DNA of 59,406 nt from an uncultured bacterium (GTDB lineage: Bacteria > Omnitrophota > Gorgyraeia > Ghiorseimicrobiales > Ghiorseimicrobiaceae): positions 1-59,406 of the forward strand of contig CAJVXN010000008.1 of the NCBI GenBank assembly GCA_913009335.1. Reading direction: 5' to 3'. The notes beneath the pieces were generated by a model. That model was not told the origin of the DNA and did not search any database. It saw nothing but the letters and a program-made list of their open reading frames with translations. Shown here piece by piece: positions 53,068 to 59,406 of the stretch (positions are counted from its first letter, which is position 1; each line of letters starts with the position of its first letter). A program made the position numbers and the translations under genes.

Positions 53068-54168
53068 ATGGATATCGGAAGAAAAAAAATACTCACAGGA
53101 ACAAATACCCGCCCAGGCATACCTCCTAAGAATAAAAATACTCCATCCTCACCCGAATTATTACAACAGGAGACAGAGGAAGATATAGTTTTAAATCTTT
53201 CACTGCGTCCTAAGGATTTATCTGAGTTTGTGGGGCAGGTTGAGACAGTGGATAGCCTAAAGATTGCTATATCCGCGGCAAAGGAACGCAAGGAGCCGCT
53301 TGAGCATGTATTTTTATCCGGGCCTCCGGGGCTGGGTAAGACCGCTCTTTCTCATATTATCGCTCATCAAATGAATTCAAAGATTACTGCTACCTCCGGC
53401 CCCGCAATTGAGAGAGCGGGGGATCTAATAGGCATACTTACGAATTTAGAAGAAGGTGATGTCTTATTTATTGATGAGATTCACCGTATGTCAAAGGTGG
53501 TTGAGGAGTTTTTATATCCTGCAATGGAGAATTCTCAGATAGATTTCATTATTGATAAGGGTCCTTATGCCAGGACAATAAAATTTAACCTAAAAAGATT
53601 TACTTTAATAGGAGCAACTACAAGAAGCGGCCTGTTAAGTTCAGCCCTGCGCTCACGCTTTGGTATGTTTTATCATTTTGATTTCTACGCGCCGCAGGAA
53701 TTAGCCAGGATTATTAAAAGATCAGCTTCTCTTTTAGGTGTGGGTCTGGAAGATGACGCGGCAATAGAAATTGCTGATCGATCTCGTGGTACCCCGCGTA
53801 TTGCAAACCGTCTGCTTAGACGTGTGCGTGATTATGCTCAGGTTAAAGAAAAGAGCAAAACCATAACCAAAGATATAGCGGATAAAGCGCTCTCTGCTTT
53901 GCGTATTGATAAAAGTGGACTGGATGATTACGATAGAAGGGTGCTTAAAACTATTATAGAGTTCTACGATGGCGGCCCTGTAGGCATAGAGTCTCTGGCA
54001 GCAACGTTAAATGATGAGCAGGATACAATTATAGATACCATTGAGCCTTACCTTTTAAAAATAGGTTTTTTAAAGAGGACTGCCAGGGGAAGAAGTGTGG
54101 CTGATGCGGCATATAAGCACTTCGGTATTACGAAGAAAAAAGCAGGGCAGAAGCAGTTATTTGATTGA
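53068..54168 (+). CDS. ruvB: Holliday junction DNA helicase RuvB
   Basis: A 366-residue AAA+ motor that drives branch migration with RuvA. It has Walker [15 protein letters not shown], Walker [10 protein letters not shown], the hallmark [11 protein letters not shown], sensor 1 [18 protein letters not shown] and arginine-finger motif, and a C-terminal winged helix ([16 protein letters not shown]). The N-terminus is about 25 residues longer than usual and low in complexity. ruvA and ruvC are not in the window. Confidence 0.95.
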   Translation: MDIGRKKILTGTNTRPGIPPKNKNTPSSPELLQQETEEDIVLNLSLRPKDLSEFVGQVETVDSLKIAISAAKERKEPLEHVFLSGPPGLGKTALSHIIAHQMNSKITATSGPAIERAGDLIGILTNLEEGDVLFIDEIHRMSKVVEEFLYPAMENSQIDFIIDKGPYARTIKFNLKRFTLIGATTRSGLLSSALRSRFGMFYHFDFYAPQELARIIKRSASLLGVGLEDDAAIEIADRSRGTPRIANRLLRRVRDYAQVKEKSKTITKDIADKALSALRIDKSGLDDYDRRVLKTIIEFYDGGPVGIESLAATLNDEQDTIIDTIEPYLLKIGFLKRTARGRSVADAAYKHFGITKKKAGQKQLFD

Positions 54169-54205
54169 GTAGGAAATGAATCTGGTAATTTTTTCGCTCA
54201 AGATG

Positions 54206-54441
54206 ATTTTTTAAGAGAATATTATTGTATCGCTATTCGCTCAAGTTGCAATTCTTCACGTTAGCTTCTCGGAATTTTAAACGTCCTCAGACTCGTCCGC
54301 CACTGAATCAATGCGGACTCAAACAAGTGAGGCCGCTCTTCTTCTTGTGATTAATTGAAGAAGAGTGCCTTAAAATTCCTGCGACTCCTAACTAAATTGC
54401 AAGTTCACTCAACCGACACAACAATATTATCCTTAAAATGT
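54206..54441. other. Large nested structured region, possible ncRNA or palindromic element
   Basis: The gap 54169-54467 holds one large foldable block. Outer arms AATATTATTGT 54218-54228 / 54418-54428 pair with one mismatch. GGAATTTTAA 54271-54280 / TTAAAATTCC 54370-54379 is perfect. Inside are two arms: CCTCA / TGAGG enclosing GTCCGC 54295-54300 / GCGGAC 54313-54318, and CTCTTCTTC 54336-54344 / GAAGAAGAG 54357-54365. No ORF or tRNA is evident. Confidence 0.65.
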
Positions 54442-54467
54442 TTATAGAAAGATATGTTAGGTAGAAT

Positions 54468-55346
54468 ATGGGAAAGTCAGACTATCTTAGAATCGATTTA
54501 GAAGAATGTTTTAATGGAGAATGCTGTAGCTGTTCTAATACGCAAGAGCGTGATGAGCATATTCACAACGATTTATGTAAAACGGCAAAATCAAAACTAG
54601 ATAATTTACCAGTCAGATGTATTGGTAGTTGGGGGTATCAAAAGATTTATCGTCTTGTACAATATTTTGGAATTTTTAGTAAAGGTATGCATAAAAAGTG
54701 GCCCGTGCTTAATTATGTTGAAATTTGTAGTGGACCCGGGCGTTGTATTATGCGGAATAATAGACAGGAGGTAAATGGTACCGCGCTAGCCATCTTGAAG
54801 CACCCATCTTTCTGTGGTTATTTAGCTAAAGCTCTTTTTATAGACCATAATAAGGAAACAGTTAATGTGTTAAATAAACGAATCCAAAATGCAGGGCTTG
54901 CCAATAAAGCCAAAGCAATTTGTGTTGATTTTACTGATCTAGATGCGATCGGAAAAAGCTTATCGATTTTAGATAATAGATCTTTAAATTTAGTGTTAGT
55001 TGATCCAACAGAATGCAATCTTCCTTTTAAAACAATACGTAAAATTTCTGATGAACTTAGCAACGTAGATTTTATAATAAATAATGCATTAGGAACAGAT
55101 ATAAAAAGAAATATTATAAGAGCCATATTAGATGATAGTTTTATTAGGGTGAAGCAAAAGTATTCAAGGTTTATTGATGATGATCAATTTTTTGATTCAG
55201 ATGAGGCAAAAAAATTGGCAAAAAATTCTAAGCTGGAGGAATTAATAAAAACATTTAAGGGTAAATATACTGACAGTTGGAAAAAATTAGGTTATAAGTA
55301 TTTTAGTGAGAAATCTGTCCAGCATTATTATAAACTAAAAAATTAA
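54468..55346 (+). CDS. TcmP-like (three-Cys-motif partner) protein
   Basis: A 292-residue protein. Residues about 50-110 (GSWGYQKIYRLVQYF then WPVLNYVEICSGPGRC) match the start of three-Cys-motif partner proteins, which have a methyltransferase-like Rossmann core with a GPG turn. DHNKETVNVLNKRI and LVLVDPTECNLPF follow the same fold. The extreme N-terminus has an unusual Cys/His cluster (Cys14, 19, 20, 22, His31, His33, Cys37) that may bind metal. The usual radical SAM partner is not adjacent. Base composition is AT-rich, as for other accessory genes here. The function is unproven in the family. Confidence 0.6.
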   Translation: MGKSDYLRIDLEECFNGECCSCSNTQERDEHIHNDLCKTAKSKLDNLPVRCIGSWGYQKIYRLVQYFGIFSKGMHKKWPVLNYVEICSGPGRCIMRNNRQEVNGTALAILKHPSFCGYLAKALFIDHNKETVNVLNKRIQNAGLANKAKAICVDFTDLDAIGKSLSILDNRSLNLVLVDPTECNLPFKTIRKISDELSNVDFIINNALGTDIKRNIIRAILDDSFIRVKQKYSRFIDDDQFFDSDEAKKLAKNSKLEELIKTFKGKYTDSWKKLGYKYFSEKSVQHYYKLKN

Positions 55347-55357
55347 AAGGGGACAGA

Positions 55358-56383
55358 TGTACTAGCTCAATAATTCGGTAACCTTTTTAAGTTTATCAAA
55401 AGGCGTTTCATAATTTAATCCACCATGTCTTCTTAGGTGGTTATATTCAAAAAGGAAGTTGCCAAGATTCATGACAAGGTCTTCCTTGGAATCAAAAGAA
55501 TTAGGGTAAAAGAACTCGTTCTTTATGATTTTAAAAAAAGCTTCTATTTTTCCGTTTGTCTGAGGCCTGTAGGGCCTGGTATATATGTGTTTTATGCCCA
55601 GCTCTTCACACATGGTTTCAAAAGGATGTTCGTATTTAAGCTGTCCCTTGAATTCGGTTCCGTTGTCTGACATGATGCTTTCGAATTCGAAGTTATATAT
55701 TTGCTTAAACCAAGATAAAGAACGAGCCATAAAATAAGTCAGTGTTGAGGCTCTTTTATCCTTGACAATCTCAGCATAAGCCAATCTGCTGCAGTCATCG
55801 CATACAGCGGCAATATAAAGCTCTTTGATTTTAAAAGAACAACGGATATCCTTAGGTATCTTGCTTAAATCGATATGGGCAAGTTCTCCCGGGGCTTGTT
55901 TTTCATAGCGCTTGATTATTTTCTTTTGTGATTCATTAAGCGGATATCGAGCCTTGATTCTGTCCATTGTAGCAGGAGAAGGCGTCTTATCCAAATAATA
56001 AGGCTTAAACAGAAGAACTAACTCATAGCGGTTAGATCCGAACCGCCTGTAAGCCTTAACAATGTTACGCTCGATATCTTTAGGCGTTCTTCGACTCCCG
56101 GGCTTAGCGCCTCTTTTAGAGGGTAGAAGTGATTCCGGCTTCCTGCCGCCTTCTAGCCACTTACGATAATATCTGCCAAGCTCTTTTTTAGATATATGAT
56201 GTGCCTGGCATAGATTTTTGATAAATTTAAAAGAACGCGGCGTTACCTTGCGTTTACATTTTTCATACTCTTTTAATATGGGTATCCACCGTTTAACAAT
56301 AATCTGTTGTGAATATATCATTAGGTCTCCTTCGGTTGGTTATCATTATACCAAAAGAGTTACCTAATTAGTGAGTATTAACA
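55358..56383 (-). mobile_element. IS481-like insertion sequence, complete (1026 bp)
   Basis: The ends are imperfect inverted repeats: TGTACTAGCTCAATAATTCG on the left and, reversed, TGTTAATACTCACTAATTAG on the right, both continuing GGTAAC. They begin TGT and end ACA. The element is flanked by the 5-bp direct duplication ACAGA at 55353-55357 and 56384-56388. It carries a single intact transposase on the minus strand. Confidence 0.85.
55362..56321 (-). CDS. IS481-like DDE transposase
   Basis: A 319-residue integrase-core transposase. An N-terminal helix-turn-helix region (about 25-110) with SKKELGRYYRKWLEGGRKPE is followed by the rve catalytic core. The DDE triad appears as Asp in LAHIDLSKIP, Asp in SIMSDNGTEF and Glu in QTNGKIEAFFKIIKNEF. 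The C-terminal NHLRRHGGLNYETPFDKL is typical of the family. The ORF is intact and nearly fills the element, so it may be active. Confidence 0.9.
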   Translation of the reverse strand: MIYSQQIIVKRWIPILKEYEKCKRKVTPRSFKFIKNLCQAHHISKKELGRYYRKWLEGGRKPESLLPSKRGAKPGSRRTPKDIERNIVKAYRRFGSNRYELVLLFKPYYLDKTPSPATMDRIKARYPLNESQKKIIKRYEKQAPGELAHIDLSKIPKDIRCSFKIKELYIAAVCDDCSRLAYAEIVKDKRASTLTYFMARSLSWFKQIYNFEFESIMSDNGTEFKGQLKYEHPFETMCEELGIKHIYTRPYRPQTNGKIEAFFKIIKNEFFYPNSFDSKEDLVMNLGNFLFEYNHLRRHGGLNYETPFDKLKKVTELLS

Positions 56384-56405
56384 ACAGACACCTTTTTAAA
56401 TAGCT

Positions 56406-56424
56406 CTTGAGGCCAGACCTCAAC
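56406..56424. repeat. Palindrome family, copy 3
   Basis: CTTGAGGCCAGACCTCAAC is the reverse complement of copy 1 (13544-13562) apart from one end base. It lies between the insertion sequence and the zinc-finger gene. Confidence 0.7.
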
Positions 56425-56452
56425 CGGAATTTAAGGGAAGAAAGGAGTTGGC

Positions 56453-56914
56453 ATGTTTGATTGTCCGAAGTGTTTAGGAAAGTTAGAAGAAAAAACAACA
56501 GAGAATATAAAGGTTGATGTGTGTTGGGTTTGTGAGGGGATGTGGTTTGATAAAGGGGAACTTGATAAAGTGCTTGCCTCTGATTCTAAGAATTTTAAGC
56601 TTATTGATCTTGGCTCTAAGGAGTTCGACGGAAAAGAAATGTCAGAAATGGCAGGAGAATTAGATAAGAAGCTCGGTAAGTGTCCTCATTGCAGTGAGCA
56701 AATGATTAAAAAACCATACGAAGAGAACAAATCTGTTAATGTTGATGTCTGTCCTAAAGAGTGTGGCATTTGGCTTGACGGCGGAGAAATACATTCTTTA
56801 AGGAATAGAACAGAAGTTAATAGAAGAGCAAAAATAAAAGAATCTAAAGATGCAAGAGATTTGATGTTTGATGGTATATTTTATAAGATATTTGGTAGTA
56901 AAAAACAACAATAA
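56453..56914 (+). CDS. Double zf-TFIIB-type zinc finger protein
   Basis: A 153-residue protein with two zinc ribbons of the zf-TFIIB (DUF) type. Each has CPxC at one end and C..C(G)xWxDxGE at the other: CPKC with CWVCEGMWFDKGEL (about 4-37), and CPHC with CPKECGIWLDGGEI (about 75-113). The C-terminal tail is basic. Such proteins are common but functionally unassigned. AAGAAAGGAG precedes ATG 56453. Confidence 0.85.
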   Translation: MFDCPKCLGKLEEKTTENIKVDVCWVCEGMWFDKGELDKVLASDSKNFKLIDLGSKEFDGKEMSEMAGELDKKLGKCPHCSEQMIKKPYEENKSVNVDVCPKECGIWLDGGEIHSLRNRTEVNRRAKIKESKDARDLMFDGIFYKIFGSKKQQ

Positions 56915-56932
56915 AAGATATATTCTACATTA

Positions 56933-57046
56933 ATGAAAATTTTACTCCATACTTGCTGCGTGCCTTGTCTGATTTATCCTCTTGAAACATTACAGGAGAA
57001 AGGGTTTGAGGTAGCCGGATTCTTTCAAAGTCTTGTTGAGGTTTAA
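56933..57046 (+). pseudogene. Broken duplicate of the queH 5' end
   Basis: ATG 56933 opens a 37-codon frame whose first ~31 residues (MKILLHTCCVPCLIYPLETL and on to GFEVAGFF) closely match the start of the intact queH at 58230. The similarity then breaks off, and the frame ends inside palindrome copy 4 at 57035-57053. This is a truncated copy left beside the Fic gene. Confidence 0.85.
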
Positions 57047-57053
57047 CCTCAAC
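57035..57053. repeat. Palindrome family, copy 4
   Basis: GTTGAGGTTTAACCTCAAC, followed by AGAG as in copy 2. It sits exactly where similarity to queH ends, so it may mark a recombination or insertion point. Confidence 0.7.
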
Positions 57054-57094
57054 AGAGCGCGGAGCAGTTTTTGCCGCGGAATATTAAAAACTAC

Positions 57095-57124
57095 TTGTAA
57101 AGGATAGTATCATATGATACTATC
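57095..57124 (+). promoter_or_regulatory. fic promoter with 22-bp palindromic operator
   Basis: TTGTAA (57095-57100) and TACTAT (57118-57123) are spaced by 17 bases. A perfect 22-bp palindrome, GATAGTATCAT and its complement, covers 57103-57124 and overlaps the -10 box. The start ATG (57130) is only six bases after the -10 box, so the mRNA would be leaderless. Confidence 0.7.
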
Positions 57125-57129
57125 ACAAT

Positions 57130-58092
57130 ATGAAACCGCCATATACTATCACTTCGAAAATATTAAAATTGTGTACAGACATTAGTCGCATAGTAGGACA
57201 GTGTGAAGGTCTAAAAATTTCCCCTCCCAGGCCGCAACTTCGAAAACAGAACCGCATAAAAACCATTCAATCAAGTTTGGCTATTGAAGGAAACAGGCTT
57301 TCTGAATCTCAAGTTACGGATCTTATAGATAATAAAAGTATAATTGGCCCGACAAAAGATATTTTGGAGGTAAAAAATGCTATTAAGGCATACGCTTCAA
57401 TAAAAACATACGATATCTACAATTTACAGTCCCTTTTGTCCGCTCATAAAATTATCATGCAAGGGCTCATTAAAGATGCCGGCAAATTACGTTCGAGTAA
57501 TGTAGGAGTGATTAAAGGGGAAAAAATAATGCACATGGCTCCTAAATATACTATGGTGCCTAAACTTGTAAACAATTTATTTGATTTCTTAAAAAAAGAA
57601 AAAGATACCCATACTTTTATCAAATCCAGTGTTTTCCATTATGAATTGGAATTTATTCATCCTTTTTCCGATGGGAATGGAAGAATAGGAAGACTTTGGC
57701 AATCGGCAATTCTTTTGAATGCTTATCCGATATTTGAATTTGTACCGATTGAATCGTTAATCAAGCGAAAACAAAAAGATTATTATCATGCATTAGAGGC
57801 ATCTGATAAAAAAGGTGCTTCAACATTTTTTATTGAATTTATGTTAGCAATAATCCGAGAGGCTATGGAAGAATTCATTAAAGATATTCGGCCATCACCT
57901 CAGACTCATAAGACAAGATTAGCTTCTGCCCAACAACATTTCAGTAAAACATTTTTTTCACGAAAGGAATATATACAATTTCATAAGAATATTTCTTCAG
58001 CAACCGCAAGCCGGGATTTATCATTTGGAATCAAAAACAAAATATTGCAAAAATCCGGTCAAAAAGCATTGACGCGGTATAAATTTAACTGA
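57130..58092 (+). CDS. Fic-family protein with C-terminal winged helix
   Basis: A 320-residue class II Fic protein. The inhibitory motif S-x3-E-G (Ser49, Glu53) lies in SSLAIEGNRL before the Fic domain. The catalytic loop HPFSDGNGRIGR is at 177-188. The C-terminal ~70 residues (RKEYIQFHKNISSATASRDL) form a winged-helix domain. Such enzymes transfer AMP from ATP to target proteins, often self-limiting, and some act as toxins. The palindrome over its promoter suggests autoregulation through the HTH. It sits between a broken and an intact queH. Confidence 0.9.
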   Translation: MKPPYTITSKILKLCTDISRIVGQCEGLKISPPRPQLRKQNRIKTIQSSLAIEGNRLSESQVTDLIDNKSIIGPTKDILEVKNAIKAYASIKTYDIYNLQSLLSAHKIIMQGLIKDAGKLRSSNVGVIKGEKIMHMAPKYTMVPKLVNNLFDFLKKEKDTHTFIKSSVFHYELEFIHPFSDGNGRIGRLWQSAILLNAYPIFEFVPIESLIKRKQKDYYHALEASDKKGASTFFIEFMLAIIREAMEEFIKDIRPSPQTHKTRLASAQQHFSKTFFSRKEYIQFHKNISSATASRDLSFGIKNKILQKSGQKALTRYKFN

Positions 58093-58229
58093 AAAATATG
58101 CCATCTTACTGTTACTCGCCGTCTTTCGGCGTCGGCTACCAGCAGGGTGCGAAGCCTCCCCGTTAGGGGATGAATTCGAATGTTAGATAAAAAAAAGAAA
58201 AGGAAGTATTTTAATAAAGGAATAATACG
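58093..58229. other. Intergenic stretch before queH
   Basis: The 137 bases contain two small hairpins (CGCCG-TCTTT-CGGCG near 58119-58133 and CCCC-GTTA-GGGG near 58158-58169) and a purine-rich ribosome-binding region. No gene, tRNA or clear promoter is seen. Confidence 0.4.
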
Positions 58230-58766
58230 ATGAAAATTTTACTCCATATATGCTGCGCGCCTTGTTTAATTTATCCTCTTGAAAGATTACAGGAAAAAGG
58301 TTTTGAGGTAACAGGATTATTTTACAATCCTAATATCCATCCATTTTCCGAATACAAAAAGAGGAAGCAGGCAGTAGGGCAGCTTAACAAGCGTTTGAAT
58401 ATCGATATTATTTATCCGCAGTATCTGCCGCAGGAATTCTTTCGAGCCATAGATCATAAAGAAACTTCTCCTCAGAGATGCCTTGTGTGCTGGAGGCTAA
58501 GGCTTGCGGTAACCGCACAGATTGCAAAAGATAAAGGTTTTGAGTATTTTTCTACGACTCTTTTAGTCAGCCCTTATCAGGATCAGGAGCTTTTAAAAAA
58601 ATCAGGGGATGATATCGCAGCTAGCGAGGGAGTGAAATTTTATTACGAGGATTTCCGTCCGGGTTTTAGGGATGCTCATAAAAAGGCGCAGGCAGAGGAC
58701 ATATACTGTCAGAAATACTGCGGCTGTATTTATTCTGAAATAGAAAGGCATCAGAAAAAAAAGTAA
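58230..58766 (+). CDS. queH: Epoxyqueuosine reductase QueH
   Basis: A 178-residue iron-sulfur enzyme (DUF208) that reduces epoxyqueuosine to queuosine in tRNA, a non-orthologous replacement for QueG. The characteristic cysteines are CCAPC near residue 9, CLVC near 87 and the C-terminal YCQKYCGCIYSE. STTLLVSPYQDQ and FYYEDFRPGFR are conserved. A truncated copy of its first part lies 1.3 kb upstream. It is followed two bases later by a DUF2905 gene. Confidence 0.93.
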   Translation: MKILLHICCAPCLIYPLERLQEKGFEVTGLFYNPNIHPFSEYKKRKQAVGQLNKRLNIDIIYPQYLPQEFFRAIDHKETSPQRCLVCWRLRLAVTAQIAKDKGFEYFSTTLLVSPYQDQELLKKSGDDIAASEGVKFYYEDFRPGFRDAHKKAQAEDIYCQKYCGCIYSEIERHQKKK

Positions 58767-58767
58767 T

Positions 58768-58983
58768 ATGGAATCTTTCGGCAGGGGATTAATGATTTTT
58801 GGTATTATTTTAGTCGCAGTGGGGGCTTTAGTTACTTTTGCTAATAAAATACCCTTTATCGGTAAGCTTCCCGGAGATATCTATATAAGTAGAGAAAAGT
58901 TTAGTTTTTATTTTCCGATTATGACCTGTATCCTAGTGAGTGTGATTGTCTCCTTAATTTTGTGGTTTATAAGTAAAAGATGA
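58768..58983 (+). CDS. DUF2905 small membrane protein
   Basis: A 71-residue protein with two transmembrane helices (about 8-24 and 48-67) separated by the family signature IPFIGKLPGDIYISREKFSFYF-like loop (written here only as FIGKLPGDI). DUF2905 proteins are widespread and of unknown function. Its stop overlaps the ATG of the next gene. Confidence 0.88.
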   Translation: MESFGRGLMIFGIILVAVGALVTFANKIPFIGKLPGDIYISREKFSFYFPIMTCILVSVIVSLILWFISKR

Positions 58984-59406
58984 AAAATATAATTAAGATA
59001 CTGTTTTTTTGTTTTTTAATATTATCATGGGCAAGTTCATCTTTTGCGGATAAAGAAAATATTATTCGTGTTCTTGTTTTAGATGATGCAGAGGAGGCAG
59101 ATATTTTTGTGAGGGGCAGCTATGAAATACGCGCCTTAGTAGGCAATAAGCCCTCTGGTACTGTTTTAGGCAAGGGAAGAAAGGGAATACACAAGAGGTT
59201 TAAACTTGAAGGCGGGTTTTTAAATATAACCAGCGCTAAAACAGACGCGCTTATAATTATTCCCAGGAAAGGATTATTTTATCTCAACAATCGCCCTTTA
59301 AAGGGTAGTGTTGTTATTAAGAGGAATAAATTTTCTAAGCTATCCGTGATAAATTATATAAATATTGAGGATTATATTAAGGGTGTTCTTTTTCATGAAG
59401 TATCGC
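58980..59406 (+). CDS. SpoIID/LytB-domain protein, N-terminal part
   Basis: The ORF begins at ATG 58980 (overlapping the previous stop as ATGA) and runs off the window end after 142 codons. It has a signal peptide (KILFFCFLILSWASSSFA) and the start of a SpoIID domain: RVLVLDDAEEADIFVRGSY, then RNKFSKLSVINYINIEDYIK and GVLFHEVS, which closely match the conserved YL..VV..E(M/V). SpoIID proteins are peptidoglycan lytic transglycosylases that cut denuded glycans. In non-sporulating bacteria such as this one they probably act in cell-wall remodelling. Confidence 0.88.
   Translation, partial: MKNIIKILFFCFLILSWASSSFADKENIIRVLVLDDAEEADIFVRGSYEIRALVGNKPSGTVLGKGRKGIHKRFKLEGGFLNITSAKTDALIIIPRKGLFYLNNRPLKGSVVIKRNKFSKLSVINYINIEDYIKGVLFHEVS

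Larger units (their letters stand above)
55345..56396 (+). terminator. tcmP terminator split by the insertion sequence
   Basis: If the insertion and one target copy are removed, the sequence reads AAAAGGGG-ACAGA-CACCTTTTT, a hairpin with a T-rich 3' arm right after the tcmP stop. The left arm is at 55345-55352 and the right arm at 56389-56396 or so. Confidence 0.6.

Noticed and set aside
54169..54467. tRNA or tmRNA in the structured gap
   Set aside because: No T-loop, anticodon stem of the right size or acceptor end could be placed on the fold.
55320..55360. TcmP-like gene truncated by the insertion sequence
   Set aside because: The stop codon lies before the target duplication, and the interrupted sequence is the downstream terminator, so the coding region is complete.

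Overview
The window reads as a chromosomal contig of an uncultured, AT-rich, Gram-negative (diderm) bacterium. Lipopolysaccharide-export genes (lptC, lptB), an OmpA-type lipoprotein, a TolC/RND efflux system, SpoIID, DUF502 and DUF2905 proteins, and a long uppS-cdsA-dxr-rseP-ispG-proS block next to rimP-nusA-infB fit candidate phylum Omnitrophota (OP3) or a close PVC-side relative. This assignment is inference from gene content, not a phylogeny.

Layout. (1) 1-2.2 kb is accessory: the 3' end of an IS3-type transposase, an unknown small protein, a HEPN-like protein and a HigB/HigA toxin-antitoxin pair with a clear palindromic operator. (2) 2.3-13.5 kb holds a CBS-domain protein, a permease gene broken by an AG-repeat frameshift, DUF502, a HAD phosphatase, a GAF-ANTAR regulator, NAD+ synthetase, a ZIP transporter, a ThiI-like PP-loop enzyme and an iron module (Fur, FeoB, DtxR/MntR-like). 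(3) 13.7-19.7 kb is a CusCBA-like heavy-metal efflux operon behind a MerR-style promoter. (4) 19.7-21.0 kb carries a B12-binding radical SAM enzyme followed directly by a 21-residue peptide gene with a strong Shine-Dalgarno sequence. (5) 21-38 kb is housekeeping: sulfur transfer (LarE, cysteine desulfurase, MnmA), BirA, NadA, LptC/LptB, a trigger factor without PPIase domain, ClpP, serine biosynthesis, a DUF1573-CcdA protein with a metallophosphatase-thioredoxin partner, a homocitrate-synthase-like enzyme and PurA. (6) 38.4-54.2 kb runs from an OmpA lipoprotein through isoprenoid/envelope genes into translation genes, ending with ScpA and RuvB. (7) 54.2-58.2 kb is accessory again: a large structured intergenic region, a TcmP-like gene, an IS481-type insertion, a zinc-finger protein, a broken queH copy and a Fic protein. 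(8) 58.2 kb to the end has intact queH, DUF2905 and the start of spoIID.

The most unusual content lies between genes. A two-hairpin element occurs five times, each time immediately upstream of a start codon, with compensatory base changes between copies. A 19-bp palindrome family (four copies), a 42-bp hairpin repeat (three copies), a duplicated hairpin motif before the OmpA lipoprotein and several long imperfect palindromes are also present. One of the long palindromes appears to have inserted in frame into a signal peptide, recalling Rickettsia palindromic elements. No tRNA, rRNA or CRISPR array was seen.
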